A stretch of DNA of 30,918 nt from CAIWAH01 sp043755815 (GTDB lineage Bacteria > Verrucomicrobiota > Verrucomicrobiia > Limisphaerales > UBA9464). Shown here piece by piece: positions 8,401 through 15,037 of this stretch. Numbering within the stretch: the first letter of the stretch is position 1; the number at the start of each line of letters is the position of its first letter. The notes under the pieces are model-generated. The model saw only the letters and a program-made list of their open reading frames with translations. It was not told the origin of the DNA and made no database searches. The position numbers and the translations under genes were made by a program. The stretch lies in contig JAYUSF010000367.1 of assembly GCA_043755815.1 (NCBI GenBank), positions 1 to 30,918 of the forward strand. Reading direction: 5' to 3'.

Positions 8401-10539
8401 GTCCTGGAATACGCCGAGGTTTTCGAGCGCACCTTCGAGCTGCGAAAACAGGTCCTGCCATTCGCGCATCCGCAGGTAGGACAGGAAGTGCTGCTTGCAG
8501 AATTTCCGGCGGGCTCCCTGCGTGCGGAGCGCCTCCCACTGGTCGTGGACCGCATTCCAGACGTTGAGGAGGGTGAGGAAGTCCGACTGCGGATGCACGA
8601 AGCGCCGATGGGCGGCGTCCGCGGCGTCGCGCTGGTCGAGCGGACGTTCGCGCGGGTCCTGGATGCTGAGCCCGGAGGCAATGATCAGCAGTTCCCGCGT
8701 GGCGTGCTCCGACTGTGCCTGGAGCAGCATCCGGCCGAGCGTGGGGTCGATGGGCAGGCGCGCGAGGTCGCGGCCGAGCGGCGTGAGTTCACGCTGTTCG
8801 TCGAGTGCGCCGAGTTCTTGCAGCAAACCGTAGCCGGCCTGGATCGCGGCGGGACTGGGCGGCTGCACGAAGGCGAACGCCTCGATCTCCCCGAGCCGGA
8901 ACGCCTTCATCCGCAGGATGACCTCGGCGAGGTTCGCCCGCTGGATTTCCGGCTGCGTAAACGGCGGGCGCGCCTTGAAGTCCTCCTCGGCATACAGCCG
9001 CACGCACACGCCGTCCTGGACGCGGCCGGCGCGGCCCTTCCGCTGGTTGGCGCTGCTTTGGGAAATGGGTTCCACCGGCAGCCGCTTGGTGCGCGTCCGC
9101 GGATTGTAGCGGCTCATCCGGACCAGGCCGGCATCGATGACGTAGCGGATGCCGGGGATGGTCAGGGACGTCTCGGCGATGTTGGTCGCGATGACGATCT
9201 TGCGGCGCGACGATTGGGCGAAGACGCGCTGCTGGTCGACCGAACTGAGGCGGCCGTAGAGCGGCACTATCTCCGCCTCGCGGCCGAACCGACCCTCCAA
9301 CTGGTCGCCGGTTTCGCGGATGTCGCGCTCGCCCGGCATGAAGATGAGCACGTCGCCAAAGCTAGACTCGTAAAGGATCGTCTCGGCGGCGCGCACCGCG
9401 GCGTCCACGTAGGTAAATTCGCCGGAACCGGAGCGGAGCGAGGCGCGGATGGAGGCGGTGAGCTGGAGCGTTTCGGAGGAGATGGCGCTGCGCGTGGGCA
9501 GCCCGCCCTCACCCCGGCCCTCTCCCCCGGGGAGAGGGGGAAGCCCGCTGGAGTCTGACTCGTCCACAAACCCGCCTGACGAGGACTGATCAATGCCGGA
9601 CTCTATCGAAGCCCTTGAACTGTGGAGTCGTTGGCGGTCGTTATCTTCTCCCTCTCCCTGGGGGAGAGGGCCGGGGTGAGGGCGGGCCAGGTCCGCATTC
9701 CCTCCGTAGGCATGGTTCCCACCCGCTTCCCACTCCTCCGAATCCGGCTCGTGATCGTAGGGCGCGTAGATGACATCCACCGGGAACATCCGGCCCGACA
9801 CCTCGATGATCGGCGCGTTGCCGAAGTGCCGGGAAAACGCCTGTGTGTCGATCGTCGCTGACGTGACAATCAGCTTCAGGTCGGGCCGGCGCGCGAGCAG
9901 GCCCTTCAGGTAGCCGAGGAGGAAATCGATGTTCAGCGACCGCTCGTGCGCTTCGTCGAGGATCAGCGCGTTGTAGTCCGACAGCAGCGGGTCGCCCTGG
10001 GTTTCGGCGAGCAGGATTCCGTCCGTCATTAGCTTCAGATACGTTTCGGAATTCGAATGGTCGTCGAACCGGATCTTGCAGCCCACCTCGCGGCCCCAGC
10101 GGACGTTCAACTCCTCGGCGATGCGCTGGGAAATGGACAGCGCCGCCACCCGCCGCGGCTGGGTGCAGCCGACCTTCGCCTCGATGCCCAGGCCGGCTTC
10201 GAGACACATCTTGGGAATCTGCGTGGTCTTGCCCGAGCCGGTTTCGCCCGCGATGACGACGACCTGGTGCGCGCGGATGGCTGCGACGATCTCGTCCTTG
10301 CGCGCGGTGATCGGCAAATCCGGCGGATAGCTGACCGGTGGGACGTGCAAGCGGCGCAGCTCCCGCAACTCGGCCGATTGCCGGGCTTGGTTGAGCAGGC
10401 GGTCCAGCAAGGCTTCGTGCTGCGCGGTGTGGGCGCGGTCACGCAGCAGCCGGACGAGCCGCGAACCGAGCCGCACCCAGTCGTGCGTCATGGTCCGCGG
10501 CAGCAGCGCTTTCAGTTCCTCGACGCGGTCGTCGTTCAT
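5491..10539 (-). CDS. hrpA: ATP-dependent DEAH-box RNA helicase HrpA, enlarged by in-frame repeat insertions
   Basis: A 1682-residue DEAH/RHA helicase; E. coli HrpA is about 1300. Motifs in order: Walker A GETGSGKT (98-105), DEAH (195-198), SAT (227-229), TNIAETSLT (452-460), QRKGRAGR (499-506), then the HA2/OB-fold region and the HrpA-specific C-terminal domain ending in a KVSVFAQELGTAQPVS segment, as in E. coli HrpA. HrpA unwinds RNA and rescues stalled ribosomes in E. coli. Three stretches have no counterpart in HrpA as I know it: residues ~284-356 between the two RecA domains, ~713-738, and ~907-1108. All coincide with palindromic repeat DNA and remain in frame. The motifs are intact, so activity is plausible. 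The ATG at 10539 is the only sensible start. Confidence 0.95.
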   Translation of the reverse strand: MNDDRVEELKALLPRTMTHDWVRLGSRLVRLLRDRAHTAQHEALLDRLLNQARQSAELRELRRLHVPPVSYPPDLPITARKDEIVAAIRAHQVVVIAGETGSGKTTQIPKMCLEAGLGIEAKVGCTQPRRVAALSISQRIAEELNVRWGREVGCKIRFDDHSNSETYLKLMTDGILLAETQGDPLLSDYNALILDEAHERSLNIDFLLGYLKGLLARRPDLKLIVTSATIDTQAFSRHFGNAPIIEVSGRMFPVDVIYAPYDHEPDSEEWEAGGNHAYGGNADLARPHPGPLPQGEGEDNDRQRLHSSRASIESGIDQSSSGGFVDESDSSGLPPLPGGEGRGEGGLPTRSAISSETLQLTASIRASLRSGSGEFTYVDAAVRAAETILYESSFGDVLIFMPGERDIRETGDQLEGRFGREAEIVPLYGRLSSVDQQRVFAQSSRRKIVIATNIAETSLTIPGIRYVIDAGLVRMSRYNPRTRTKRLPVEPISQSSANQRKGRAGRVQDGVCVRLYAEEDFKARPPFTQPEIQRANLAEVILRMKAFRLGEIEAFAFVQPPSPAAIQAGYGLLQELGALDEQRELTPLGRDLARLPIDPTLGRMLLQAQSEHATRELLIIASGLSIQDPRERPLDQRDAADAAHRRFVHPQSDFLTLLNVWNAVHDQWEALRTQGARRKFCKQHFLSYLRMREWQDLFSQLEGALENLGVFQDGEGRSATVGGLPRNPQRPPGQAAHGVTDEQFYQAIHRSILAGLLGHISTREERNQYKAGGNRQVMIFPGSALFERGERPAKNRFAKPEKNTAPKPKSNQPQWLVAGEMVETTQLFARTVAGIDPHWIVQLAPHLCQVKHQHPHWSAAAGRVLVEEITTFHGLEVFRRSVAYGNINAEDATAIFIRSALVEEDLAPPIRSRRGDEAEEEMRSAERGTRNVPNVTSRFAIGPTPRHAETEKGVGGVAGRNELLPLPGGEGRGEGGPGSRSAISSPSQSLVSGAHPHPNPHGEGIARNDATTPQAGLTRTASRPAEAKKQASGDTGRNELLPLLWGEGRGEGGPSSRSSNSSSPHRLESEARPHPNPLPRGEGIARNDATTPQAGLTRTASRGPEPVSSLGFLDHNRQVRERIESWQTRIRRHDLGDPDQALFKFYTERLKNVSSRDELNRWLREPGRAESLCASEADLSGGREVVFDVEAFPDALAMAGQAVTLNYAYAPGEEHDGVTIRLPVTIAEAVSPALLEWAVPGLRAEMMSELLRSLPKTQRRDLQPIDPKVVEIVREFRPEGSSFHLSLGRFLKERYNVTVPPEAWRADAIPAHLRPRIELIGSSPKPVASGRDFAALKQHLAQVKVTPPTESAAWKNTARQWERFGLTTFSCGDLPEKVPAGEQHGLPVFGFPGLVLDDNTLGVRLFPTELAARRASLPAWQRLVELALQKDLAWLEKDLRGLAKHDVLAAAVGGGAELQAAALTNLRRHLLPMDLPSRLTTANFDEAVAAAKRQLPGLAQQLIDRVGTVLQFRLQAVQRAGLGGAPVAAKPSQPLKSLGQLNNLGALLANQPIATKAATTKATGFAAEVDVLVPPRFLERIPFAQLPHVPRYLKALMLRIERAANNPPKEAERVKLAAPYLAARDKLLTEPPKVPEAVKLAEQFRWLVEEYKVSVFAQELGTAQPVSSKRLDELLERIRTAE
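7236..7702. repeat. Two tandem in-frame units of a composite palindromic repeat inside hrpA
   Basis: Two direct copies with a period of about 237 bp: unit 1 at 7236-7472 and unit 2 at 7473-7702. The first 64 bp of each (from GCGACGCAGTCCTCGTCA) differ at only three positions. Each unit holds two facing copies of a GC-rich palindrome built on CTCTCCC...GGGAGAGGG plus an AGGGTGAGGGCGGG tail: at about 7290-7328 and 7379-7422 in unit 1, and about 7526-7560 and 7610-7653 in unit 2. In the helicase frame each unit encodes GRNELLPL, then GEGRGEGGP, then PHPNP, then GIARNDATTPQAGLTRTASR. Both units stay open in the helicase frame; a +2-residue length difference between copies is also in frame. Confidence 0.9.
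7742..7779. repeat. 7-bp tandem repeat (TTCCGCG-type) inside hrpA
   Basis: The segment reads as successive heptamers of the form TTCCGCG, TTCCGCG, TTCCGCA, CTCCGCA. On the helicase strand it encodes EMRSAERGTRNVP. It lies at the upstream (5' on the coding strand) end of the largest repeat-derived insertion and is different in kind from the palindromic units beside it. Direct reading of the sequence; short and slightly degenerate. Confidence 0.6.
8329..8379. repeat. 51-bp double-hairpin palindromic repeat, copy 1, inside hrpA
   Basis: A 51-bp unit bounded by GTGGGCGG and CCCGCCCAC, with two internal hairpins: GGCTT/AGGCC and GCGGGTTG-CGGGG-CAACCCGC. A second copy lies on the opposite strand at 30856-30906 and matches at 47 of 51 positions. 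Three of the four differences fall in the first stem: one is a C-G to T-A pair swap, and another changes a T-G pair to T-A, so pairing is kept. Within hrpA it encodes part of the extra residues 713-738, which are absent from E. coli HrpA. Confidence 0.85.
9501..9688. repeat. Inverted pair of palindromic repeats inside hrpA, between the two RecA domains
   Basis: Two copies of the CTCTCCC...GGGAGAGGG palindrome in opposite orientation, at 9501-9543 and 9645-9688, with about 100 bp between them. The copy at 9645-9688 is, on the opposite strand, a perfect 44-of-44 match to the copy at 7610-7653 two kilobases away. The helicase reads one copy as RPHPGPLPQGEGE and the other as LPPLPGGEGRGEGG, so the same element is stop-free in both orientations in the frames used. 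The central spacer also contains GACGAGGACTG, the reverse complement of a motif at the start of the tandem units. Confidence 0.9.
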
Positions 10540-10673
10540 GCCGGAGCCGGGGAGTTTGGCGGAAGCGGGGGTTCGGGGGAATGGGGAATGTGGCTTGGAC
10601 GAATGCGGTATTCGCCGGTATCGCTTTGCACCAACTGCGTCGCTGAAAGTCGCCCGCTCTGATTCAGGAAATC

Positions 10674-11006
10674 ATGATCACACCCGAACCGCTCCCTCCC
10701 GAAAACCCTGATGACCTCGGCGGTTGGATGACTTGGGGTTTGCCGGGGGAAGCGACAGTTCAACGCCGCAATCTAGTCCGCCAAAGCCTCAAAGCCGCGT
10801 TGATCAGTTTCCCTGACGTCTCCCTCCAAGTGGATGCCGGAGCGAGGGTCATCCTAGTCACGGTCTGGCCGGCCTCGAACCTCCACGGCGACATCATGAA
10901 CCGGATCCAGCAGGTTCTTGCGCCCCACGCCGGCCCTGACTTGGCAGTCAGACTGTTCGTTTCCGAGGGAACTCCTTGGTGGATCAGAGGCGAATGGACG
11001 AGCTAG
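10674..11006 (+). CDS. Hypothetical protein
   Basis: A 110-residue soluble protein with no signal peptide, membrane segment or recognised motif. It is supported by an ATG at 10674 with AGGAA four bases upstream, one of the better ribosome-binding sites in the window. The sequence is rich in Pro and Trp at the ends, with an amphipathic middle (VRQSLKAALISFPDVSLQVD). It is divergent from hrpA across a 134-bp spacer and lies 129 bp before the metal-efflux genes. It may be the first gene of that transcription unit or independent. Function unknown. Confidence 0.6.
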   Translation: MITPEPLPPENPDDLGGWMTWGLPGEATVQRRNLVRQSLKAALISFPDVSLQVDAGARVILVTVWPASNLHGDIMNRIQQVLAPHAGPDLAVRLFVSEGTPWWIRGEWTS

Positions 11007-11135
11007 CGTTCTCAATCGGTCCCCGCTCCTGATCCGTCGCGTCGCCCCGGCGCCTCCACCCACAACAGCCGCAGGTGCGCCGGAAGAAATCTTGCCATGG
11101 CCGGCCTTCTGGCTAAGTAAGCGGCGGTAACCGAC

Positions 11136-11447
11136 ATGAAAAACCTGCTTCGCCTGACTGCCGCCGCCATATTGGCCGGCTCCGTGTTCGCTCCCGCCGC
11201 CTTCGCCGAGTCCAAGGACAAGAAGAAGGACGCCAAGCCGTATCCCCTCGAAGTCTGCCTCGTCTCCGACGAGAAGCTCGGGGCCGATCCCGACATGAAA
11301 CCCTTCGCTTTCGTGCACGAAGGCCAAGAGGTGAAGCTGTGCTGCAAGTCCTGCAAGAAGGACTTCGACAAGGAACCGAAAAAGTTCGTGGCCAAGCTGG
11401 CGGACGAGGTGAAGAAGGCAAAAAAGGACAAGAAGTCCGACAAGTGA
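11136..11447 (+). CDS. Small secreted Cys/Lys-rich protein, probable metal-binding (TRASH/YHS-like)
   Basis: A 103-residue protein with a signal peptide (cleavage after AFA, about residue 24) followed by a Lys-rich spacer, the segment YPLEVCLVSDEKLG, then PFAFVHEGQEVKLCC and KSCKKDF, and a Lys-rich tail. The potential ligands are Cys41, His61, Cys69, Cys70 and Cys73. The arrangement of one Cys, then a downstream CCxxC in a short beta-beta-alpha-sized unit, resembles TRASH/YHS-type metal sensors and carriers. It is the first secreted gene of the CusCBA-like cluster, so a role in binding periplasmic metal before export is likely but inferred. No clear Shine-Dalgarno. Confidence 0.75.
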   Translation: MKNLLRLTAAAILAGSVFAPAAFAESKDKKKDAKPYPLEVCLVSDEKLGADPDMKPFAFVHEGQEVKLCCKSCKKDFDKEPKKFVAKLADEVKKAKKDKKSDK

Positions 11448-11479
11448 CCGGCCGATAGTCGTTGCGTAACGGATCCTTG

Positions 11480-11857
11480 ATGAAAACTTCCTGCGTCACC
11501 TTCCTGAGCTTGCTGCTCGTGTTGGCGCAGGCGTTTTTCTTCGTGCCAGCCACGGTCTCGGCCCAAACGGCCAGCCAAGGCGCCAAGGTCTCCGCCCGAT
11601 CCTGCTGCGACGGTCCCGAGGCGCATGAGTGTTCGTGCTGCGTCAACCGCACCGCGAGTCGCCCGGGACAATTCCCCGCGGTTCCGGCCCCGACCACTTC
11701 GGGTGTGCTGGCCGCCGGCCCGCTGAACGCGGTGGTGACGCCGCTCTGGGTTTTGCCCGCGCCGCCTGCCTGCCTGCCGGCTTCGGTGCCTGATGCTTCC
11801 CTCTCCGCCCCGGCGACCGTTCCGCTCTTCCTGCGGCACGGTGTCCTGCTGATCTGA
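11480..11857 (+). CDS. Small secreted protein with a Cys cluster, hypothetical
   Basis: A 125-residue protein from the ATG at 11480 (a TTG at 11462 would add six residues). Residues 1-28 form a signal peptide ending in VSA. Soon after it comes RSCCDGPEAHECSCC, giving five Cys (42, 43, 51, 53, 54) and a His within 13 residues, a plausible soft-metal site. The remainder is Pro- and Ala-rich and looks unstructured. It lies 32 bp after the previous small protein and 102 bp before the TolC-like gene. Small Cys-rich proteins of this kind are often found ahead of cus/czc genes in environmental bacteria, but no function is assigned. Confidence 0.7.
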   Translation: MKTSCVTFLSLLLVLAQAFFFVPATVSAQTASQGAKVSARSCCDGPEAHECSCCVNRTASRPGQFPAVPAPTTSGVLAAGPLNAVVTPLWVLPAPPACLPASVPDASLSAPATVPLFLRHGVLLI

Positions 11858-11959
11858 GTTTCCCCAACATCCCGGAAGACGTGTGCCCGGCGCGGGCGCG
11901 CGTCCGCCATTTTCCCGGTGCCGCGCCGTGTGCAAACGCTCCGGTCCTGATGTTGGGTT

Positions 11960-13288
11960 ATGAAATCATTCCTGTTTCCGTGCGGCCTGCTGGCTGCCTG
12001 GTTGTCGGTCGCCGGTGAAGCGCCGGCTCCGCCGCCGCTGACGGTCGTCACGTCCGCACTCGTCTCGTCCTATTCCGAGACGCTCCGCACCAATCACCCC
12101 GCCCTGCGCGCGGCCCGCTCCCGCGCCGCTGCCGCCGCGTTGGAGGCGCAGGCGGTCCGCCGCTGGGAAGACCCGATGGCAAAGGTCGGCGGCAGGGTCT
12201 TCAACCGGGCGTGGATGGACCCGCGCGACCAAGGCGACCTTGTTTACGGCGTGGAGCAGCGGCTGCCGATCATGGGCAAGGAAAGGGCCGCCCGCCAACT
12301 CGCAGACGCCGAAGCCGCGCTTTCGACCGAGGAAGCCGGAGCGAGGTTCCAGGAACTGCGCCGGGATCTGGCCAAGGCGCTGTTCGCCGCCGCCCTGGCG
12401 GAGGAGACGATTCACCTCGGCGAAGAGGATCTGGCCTGGGCCGACACCACGGTGAGCGCCGCCGAAGCGCGCTACGGCTCCGGCATGGGTTCACAGTTTG
12501 AGGTGTTGCGCCTGCAATCGGAGCGGGCACGGCGGCGGGCGCGGCTCGCGAACGAACGCAGCCAACTGGACTCGGCCCACGGCTCGGTCAACCGGCTGCT
12601 CGGTCAGGATCCGCTCGCCGGCCTGCCACCGTTCAAGCTGCCCGACCTGGCACCTCCCGTGGACTTCTCGACCAATCTGGTCCGCCTTGCGCTGGCCTAC
12701 GAACCGCGACTCAGGGTGGTCGGACGGATGCAGCAGTCCGCGAAGGCGGCCACCGAAGTTTCCCGCCGCGCCGGCCGGCCCGAGGTGAACCTGGGCGTCG
12801 ATGTCCTCAACTACAGCGGCAACGGCGGCTTCCGCGAGGCGATGTTTACCGTCAGCCTCAACCTCCCGTGGTTCAACCGCGCCAACTACCGGCGGGAGCA
12901 GCAGCGCGACCGGGAACGACTCGGCGCCGTCGTCCATGAACAGACCGACATGGCCCTCGCGGTCCAGACCGAGATTCACCATCTCACCGTGGAAATCGCC
13001 TCCGCCCATCGCGAGGCCGTCGCGCTGCGTGACGAGGTGCTGCCCCGCGCCGAACAGTCCCTCGCCGCCGCGCAGGGGGCGTGGGCCAACGGTCGAGGCA
13101 TGATGAACGACGTGCTGGAGGCCCGCCGGATGTTGCTGGAGTCGCGGCTGATGTTCGCGCAGGCCGTGGCGATGCAGTGGTCGGCCATGAGCGAACTCGT
13201 CCTCTGCTGCGGCCTGGGCGACCTCGAAGCGCTCCAGATGCTTCCCAAGCTCCCGGCCGCTGCCGGTTCCGCAAAACCCAATCCCTGA
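11960..13288 (+). CDS. TolC-family outer-membrane channel of a CusCBA-type efflux system
   Basis: A 442-residue outer-membrane efflux protein with an N-terminal export signal (about 1-19). Two repeats of the TolC/OEP fold are visible: long helical segments with Ala/Arg/Glu heptads at about 50-80, 120-215 and 330-400, each followed by strand-like segments (VYGVEQRLPIMGKE near 95 and MFTVSLNLPWFNR near 300, the latter very typical of CzcC/CusC). It should form the trimeric channel that joins the adaptor (13301) and pump (15034) to expel metal ions from the cell. The next gene starts 12 bp after its stop. The symbol cusC is likely but not certain. Confidence 0.88.
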   Translation: MKSFLFPCGLLAAWLSVAGEAPAPPPLTVVTSALVSSYSETLRTNHPALRAARSRAAAAALEAQAVRRWEDPMAKVGGRVFNRAWMDPRDQGDLVYGVEQRLPIMGKERAARQLADAEAALSTEEAGARFQELRRDLAKALFAAALAEETIHLGEEDLAWADTTVSAAEARYGSGMGSQFEVLRLQSERARRRARLANERSQLDSAHGSVNRLLGQDPLAGLPPFKLPDLAPPVDFSTNLVRLALAYEPRLRVVGRMQQSAKAATEVSRRAGRPEVNLGVDVLNYSGNGGFREAMFTVSLNLPWFNRANYRREQQRDRERLGAVVHEQTDMALAVQTEIHHLTVEIASAHREAVALRDEVLPRAEQSLAAAQGAWANGRGMMNDVLEARRMLLESRLMFAQAVAMQWSAMSELVLCCGLGDLEALQMLPKLPAAAGSAKPNP

Positions 13289-13300
13289 CCCCTGCTCCCG

Positions 13301-15037
13301 ATGAAAAGATCTTTCGCCCTGTTGCTCGTCCTCGCCGCCGCCGCCGTGGGCTGGTTTGCGCGCGGCGTGCGCGTTTCACCCGCCGCCCCAGGCCCGTCGG
13401 CCGGCACCTCCGCCTTCGAGCGGCGCATCAAGTTCTACCAGTCGTCGATGCATCCGTGGATCAAGTCGGACAAACCCGGCAAATGCACGATCTGCGGCAT
13501 GGACCTTGTGCCGGTGTTCGAGGGCGACCGCGGCCTGGAGGCCGAGGCCGGCCTGGTCACGCTCAGTTCCAATCAGCTCACCGTCATCCAGGTTGCGACG
13601 AGTCCGGTGAAGCGCCAGCCGCTCACGCGCACGTTGCACGTCGCCGGTTCGATTGATGACAACGACCAGCGCCATCGGTTGCTGACGGCCTACGTCGATG
13701 GGCGGGTGGACCGCCTGTTCGTCAACCACCTCGGGGCCGAAGTCGTCGCCGGGCAACCCCTCGCGGCGATTTACAGCCCGATGCTGCTGAGCGCGGTGCG
13801 CGAATACCTGGCCGCCCACAGCACCGTTGGCTCCGGGTTGGGTGAAATCGCCGCGCTGCGGCTCCGGCAACTGGGACTCACGGACCTGCAGATCACCGCG
13901 TTGCCGCGCTCGTATTCACCGACCAACCTGACCGTCGATCTCGTGGCCCCGATGACCGGCACCGTGGTGGCCAAGTCCATCTACGAGGGCCAATACGTGA
14001 AGGAAGGCGAGAAACTCTTCGAACTCGCCGACTTCAGCACGATGTGGTTCCTGTTCGACGCCTACGAGCGCGACCTGGCCTGGCTCCAGACCGGACAGTC
14101 CGTCGAAATCGCCGCGCCTTCCCTGCCCGGACGGGTCTTCACCAACGCGGTCACGTTCATCGACCCAAACCTGCGTGAGGACACCCGCAGCGCGAAGGTG
14201 CGCGTCGAGCTGCCGAATCCCCTGGTGGAAGAGGCGGGGTCATCGCGTCGCCTGATCCGCCACCGCGTTTATGCCGACGGGCGAGTCCGGGTCACGACCC
14301 CACCTGTGCTCGTGGTGCCCCGCTCCGCGGTGTTGTCTCCGGGCAGCCAGGCGGTGGTCTATGTCGAGCGCAGCAATGGCGCCTATGAACAGCGGCCGGT
14401 GGTCCTGGGCCGGGCCGGTGATGACGTCTGGGAAATCATCGCCGGACTGGCGGAAGGCGAGCCGGTCGTGACCAGCGGCAACCTGCTGCTGGATTCCCAG
14501 GCGCAGCTCAATGCCAACATCAACCCCGCTCCCCGCGCGCCGGGAGGTGGCACCAACGCAGCGTCCGCACCACTGCCGGCGCTGAAGGCGGCTCACCTGG
14601 CGGCGCTCCGCGACTTCCTCAAGCTCGCGGACAGGCTGCGCGACGCGCTCGCGGCGGATGATCTGGCCGGCTTCAATACGCTGGCGCCGCAACTGCACGG
14701 CGCGCAGCCGAAGCTCGCCGCGGCCCTGCAGGATTCCCCTGCCTGGAATGCCGCGGCGGGGAAGCTGCAGTCCGTCAGCCACCTCGACGCGGCGCCAGAT
14801 CTGGAAGCTGCGCGGAAGCAGTTTCACGCCTTCAGCGTCGAAGCCGTCTTGCTCGCCAAGCAGGCCCGGACGGCCGACCCAAGCTTTACGACGTTGAAGA
14901 TCTATCAGTGCCCCATGACGAAGCGGGCCTTCGCGGGTGCGCCGGCGAAGGCCGAGTGGCTGCAGTTCGAAGGCCCGGTGCGGAACCCCTACTTCGGCCG
15001 CGAGATGTTGGATTGCGGAACGGAGGTGAAGCCGTGA
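13301..15037 (+). CDS. cusB: RND periplasmic adaptor (CusB-type) with heavy-metal-binding domain and C-terminal DUF3347-like domain
   Basis: A 578-residue membrane-fusion protein. Residues 1-25 form a signal anchor. Residues 45-72 are a heavy-metal-binding domain: YQSSMHPWIKSDKPGKCTIC followed by GMDLVPV, with Met50, His51, Cys62, Cys65 and Met67 as candidate ligands. Residues ~85-405 are the HlyD/CusB adaptor core (VDRLFVNHLGAEVVAGQPL lipoyl half-motif, beta-barrel, membrane-proximal part). Residues ~425-578 are helical and end in YQCPM (537-539 region), WLQFEGPVRNPYFGREMLDC (Cys572), as in DUF3347, which I know mostly as a separate protein or as an adaptor extension. It bridges the pump and the outer-membrane channel and may hand metal to the pump. 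Its stop overlaps the start of the pump gene by 4 bp. Confidence 0.9.
   Translation: MKRSFALLLVLAAAAVGWFARGVRVSPAAPGPSAGTSAFERRIKFYQSSMHPWIKSDKPGKCTICGMDLVPVFEGDRGLEAEAGLVTLSSNQLTVIQVATSPVKRQPLTRTLHVAGSIDDNDQRHRLLTAYVDGRVDRLFVNHLGAEVVAGQPLAAIYSPMLLSAVREYLAAHSTVGSGLGEIAALRLRQLGLTDLQITALPRSYSPTNLTVDLVAPMTGTVVAKSIYEGQYVKEGEKLFELADFSTMWFLFDAYERDLAWLQTGQSVEIAAPSLPGRVFTNAVTFIDPNLREDTRSAKVRVELPNPLVEEAGSSRRLIRHRVYADGRVRVTTPPVLVVPRSAVLSPGSQAVVYVERSNGAYEQRPVVLGRAGDDVWEIIAGLAEGEPVVTSGNLLLDSQAQLNANINPAPRAPGGGTNAASAPLPALKAAHLAALRDFLKLADRLRDALAADDLAGFNTLAPQLHGAQPKLAAALQDSPAWNAAAGKLQSVSHLDAAPDLEAARKQFHAFSVEAVLLAKQARTADPSFTTLKIYQCPMTKRAFAGAPAKAEWLQFEGPVRNPYFGREMLDCGTEVKP

Noticed and set aside
6895..9558. 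An 887-codon open frame on the plus strand opposite hrpA
   Set aside because: It is the antisense of a certain helicase gene in high-GC DNA; its translation is Arg/Pro/Glu-rich low-complexity sequence without a domain, and it runs through the repeats.
10570..10592. Possible further heptamer repeat (GGGGAATG) upstream of hrpA
   Set aside because: Only about two degenerate units are visible; not distinguishable from chance in G-rich sequence.
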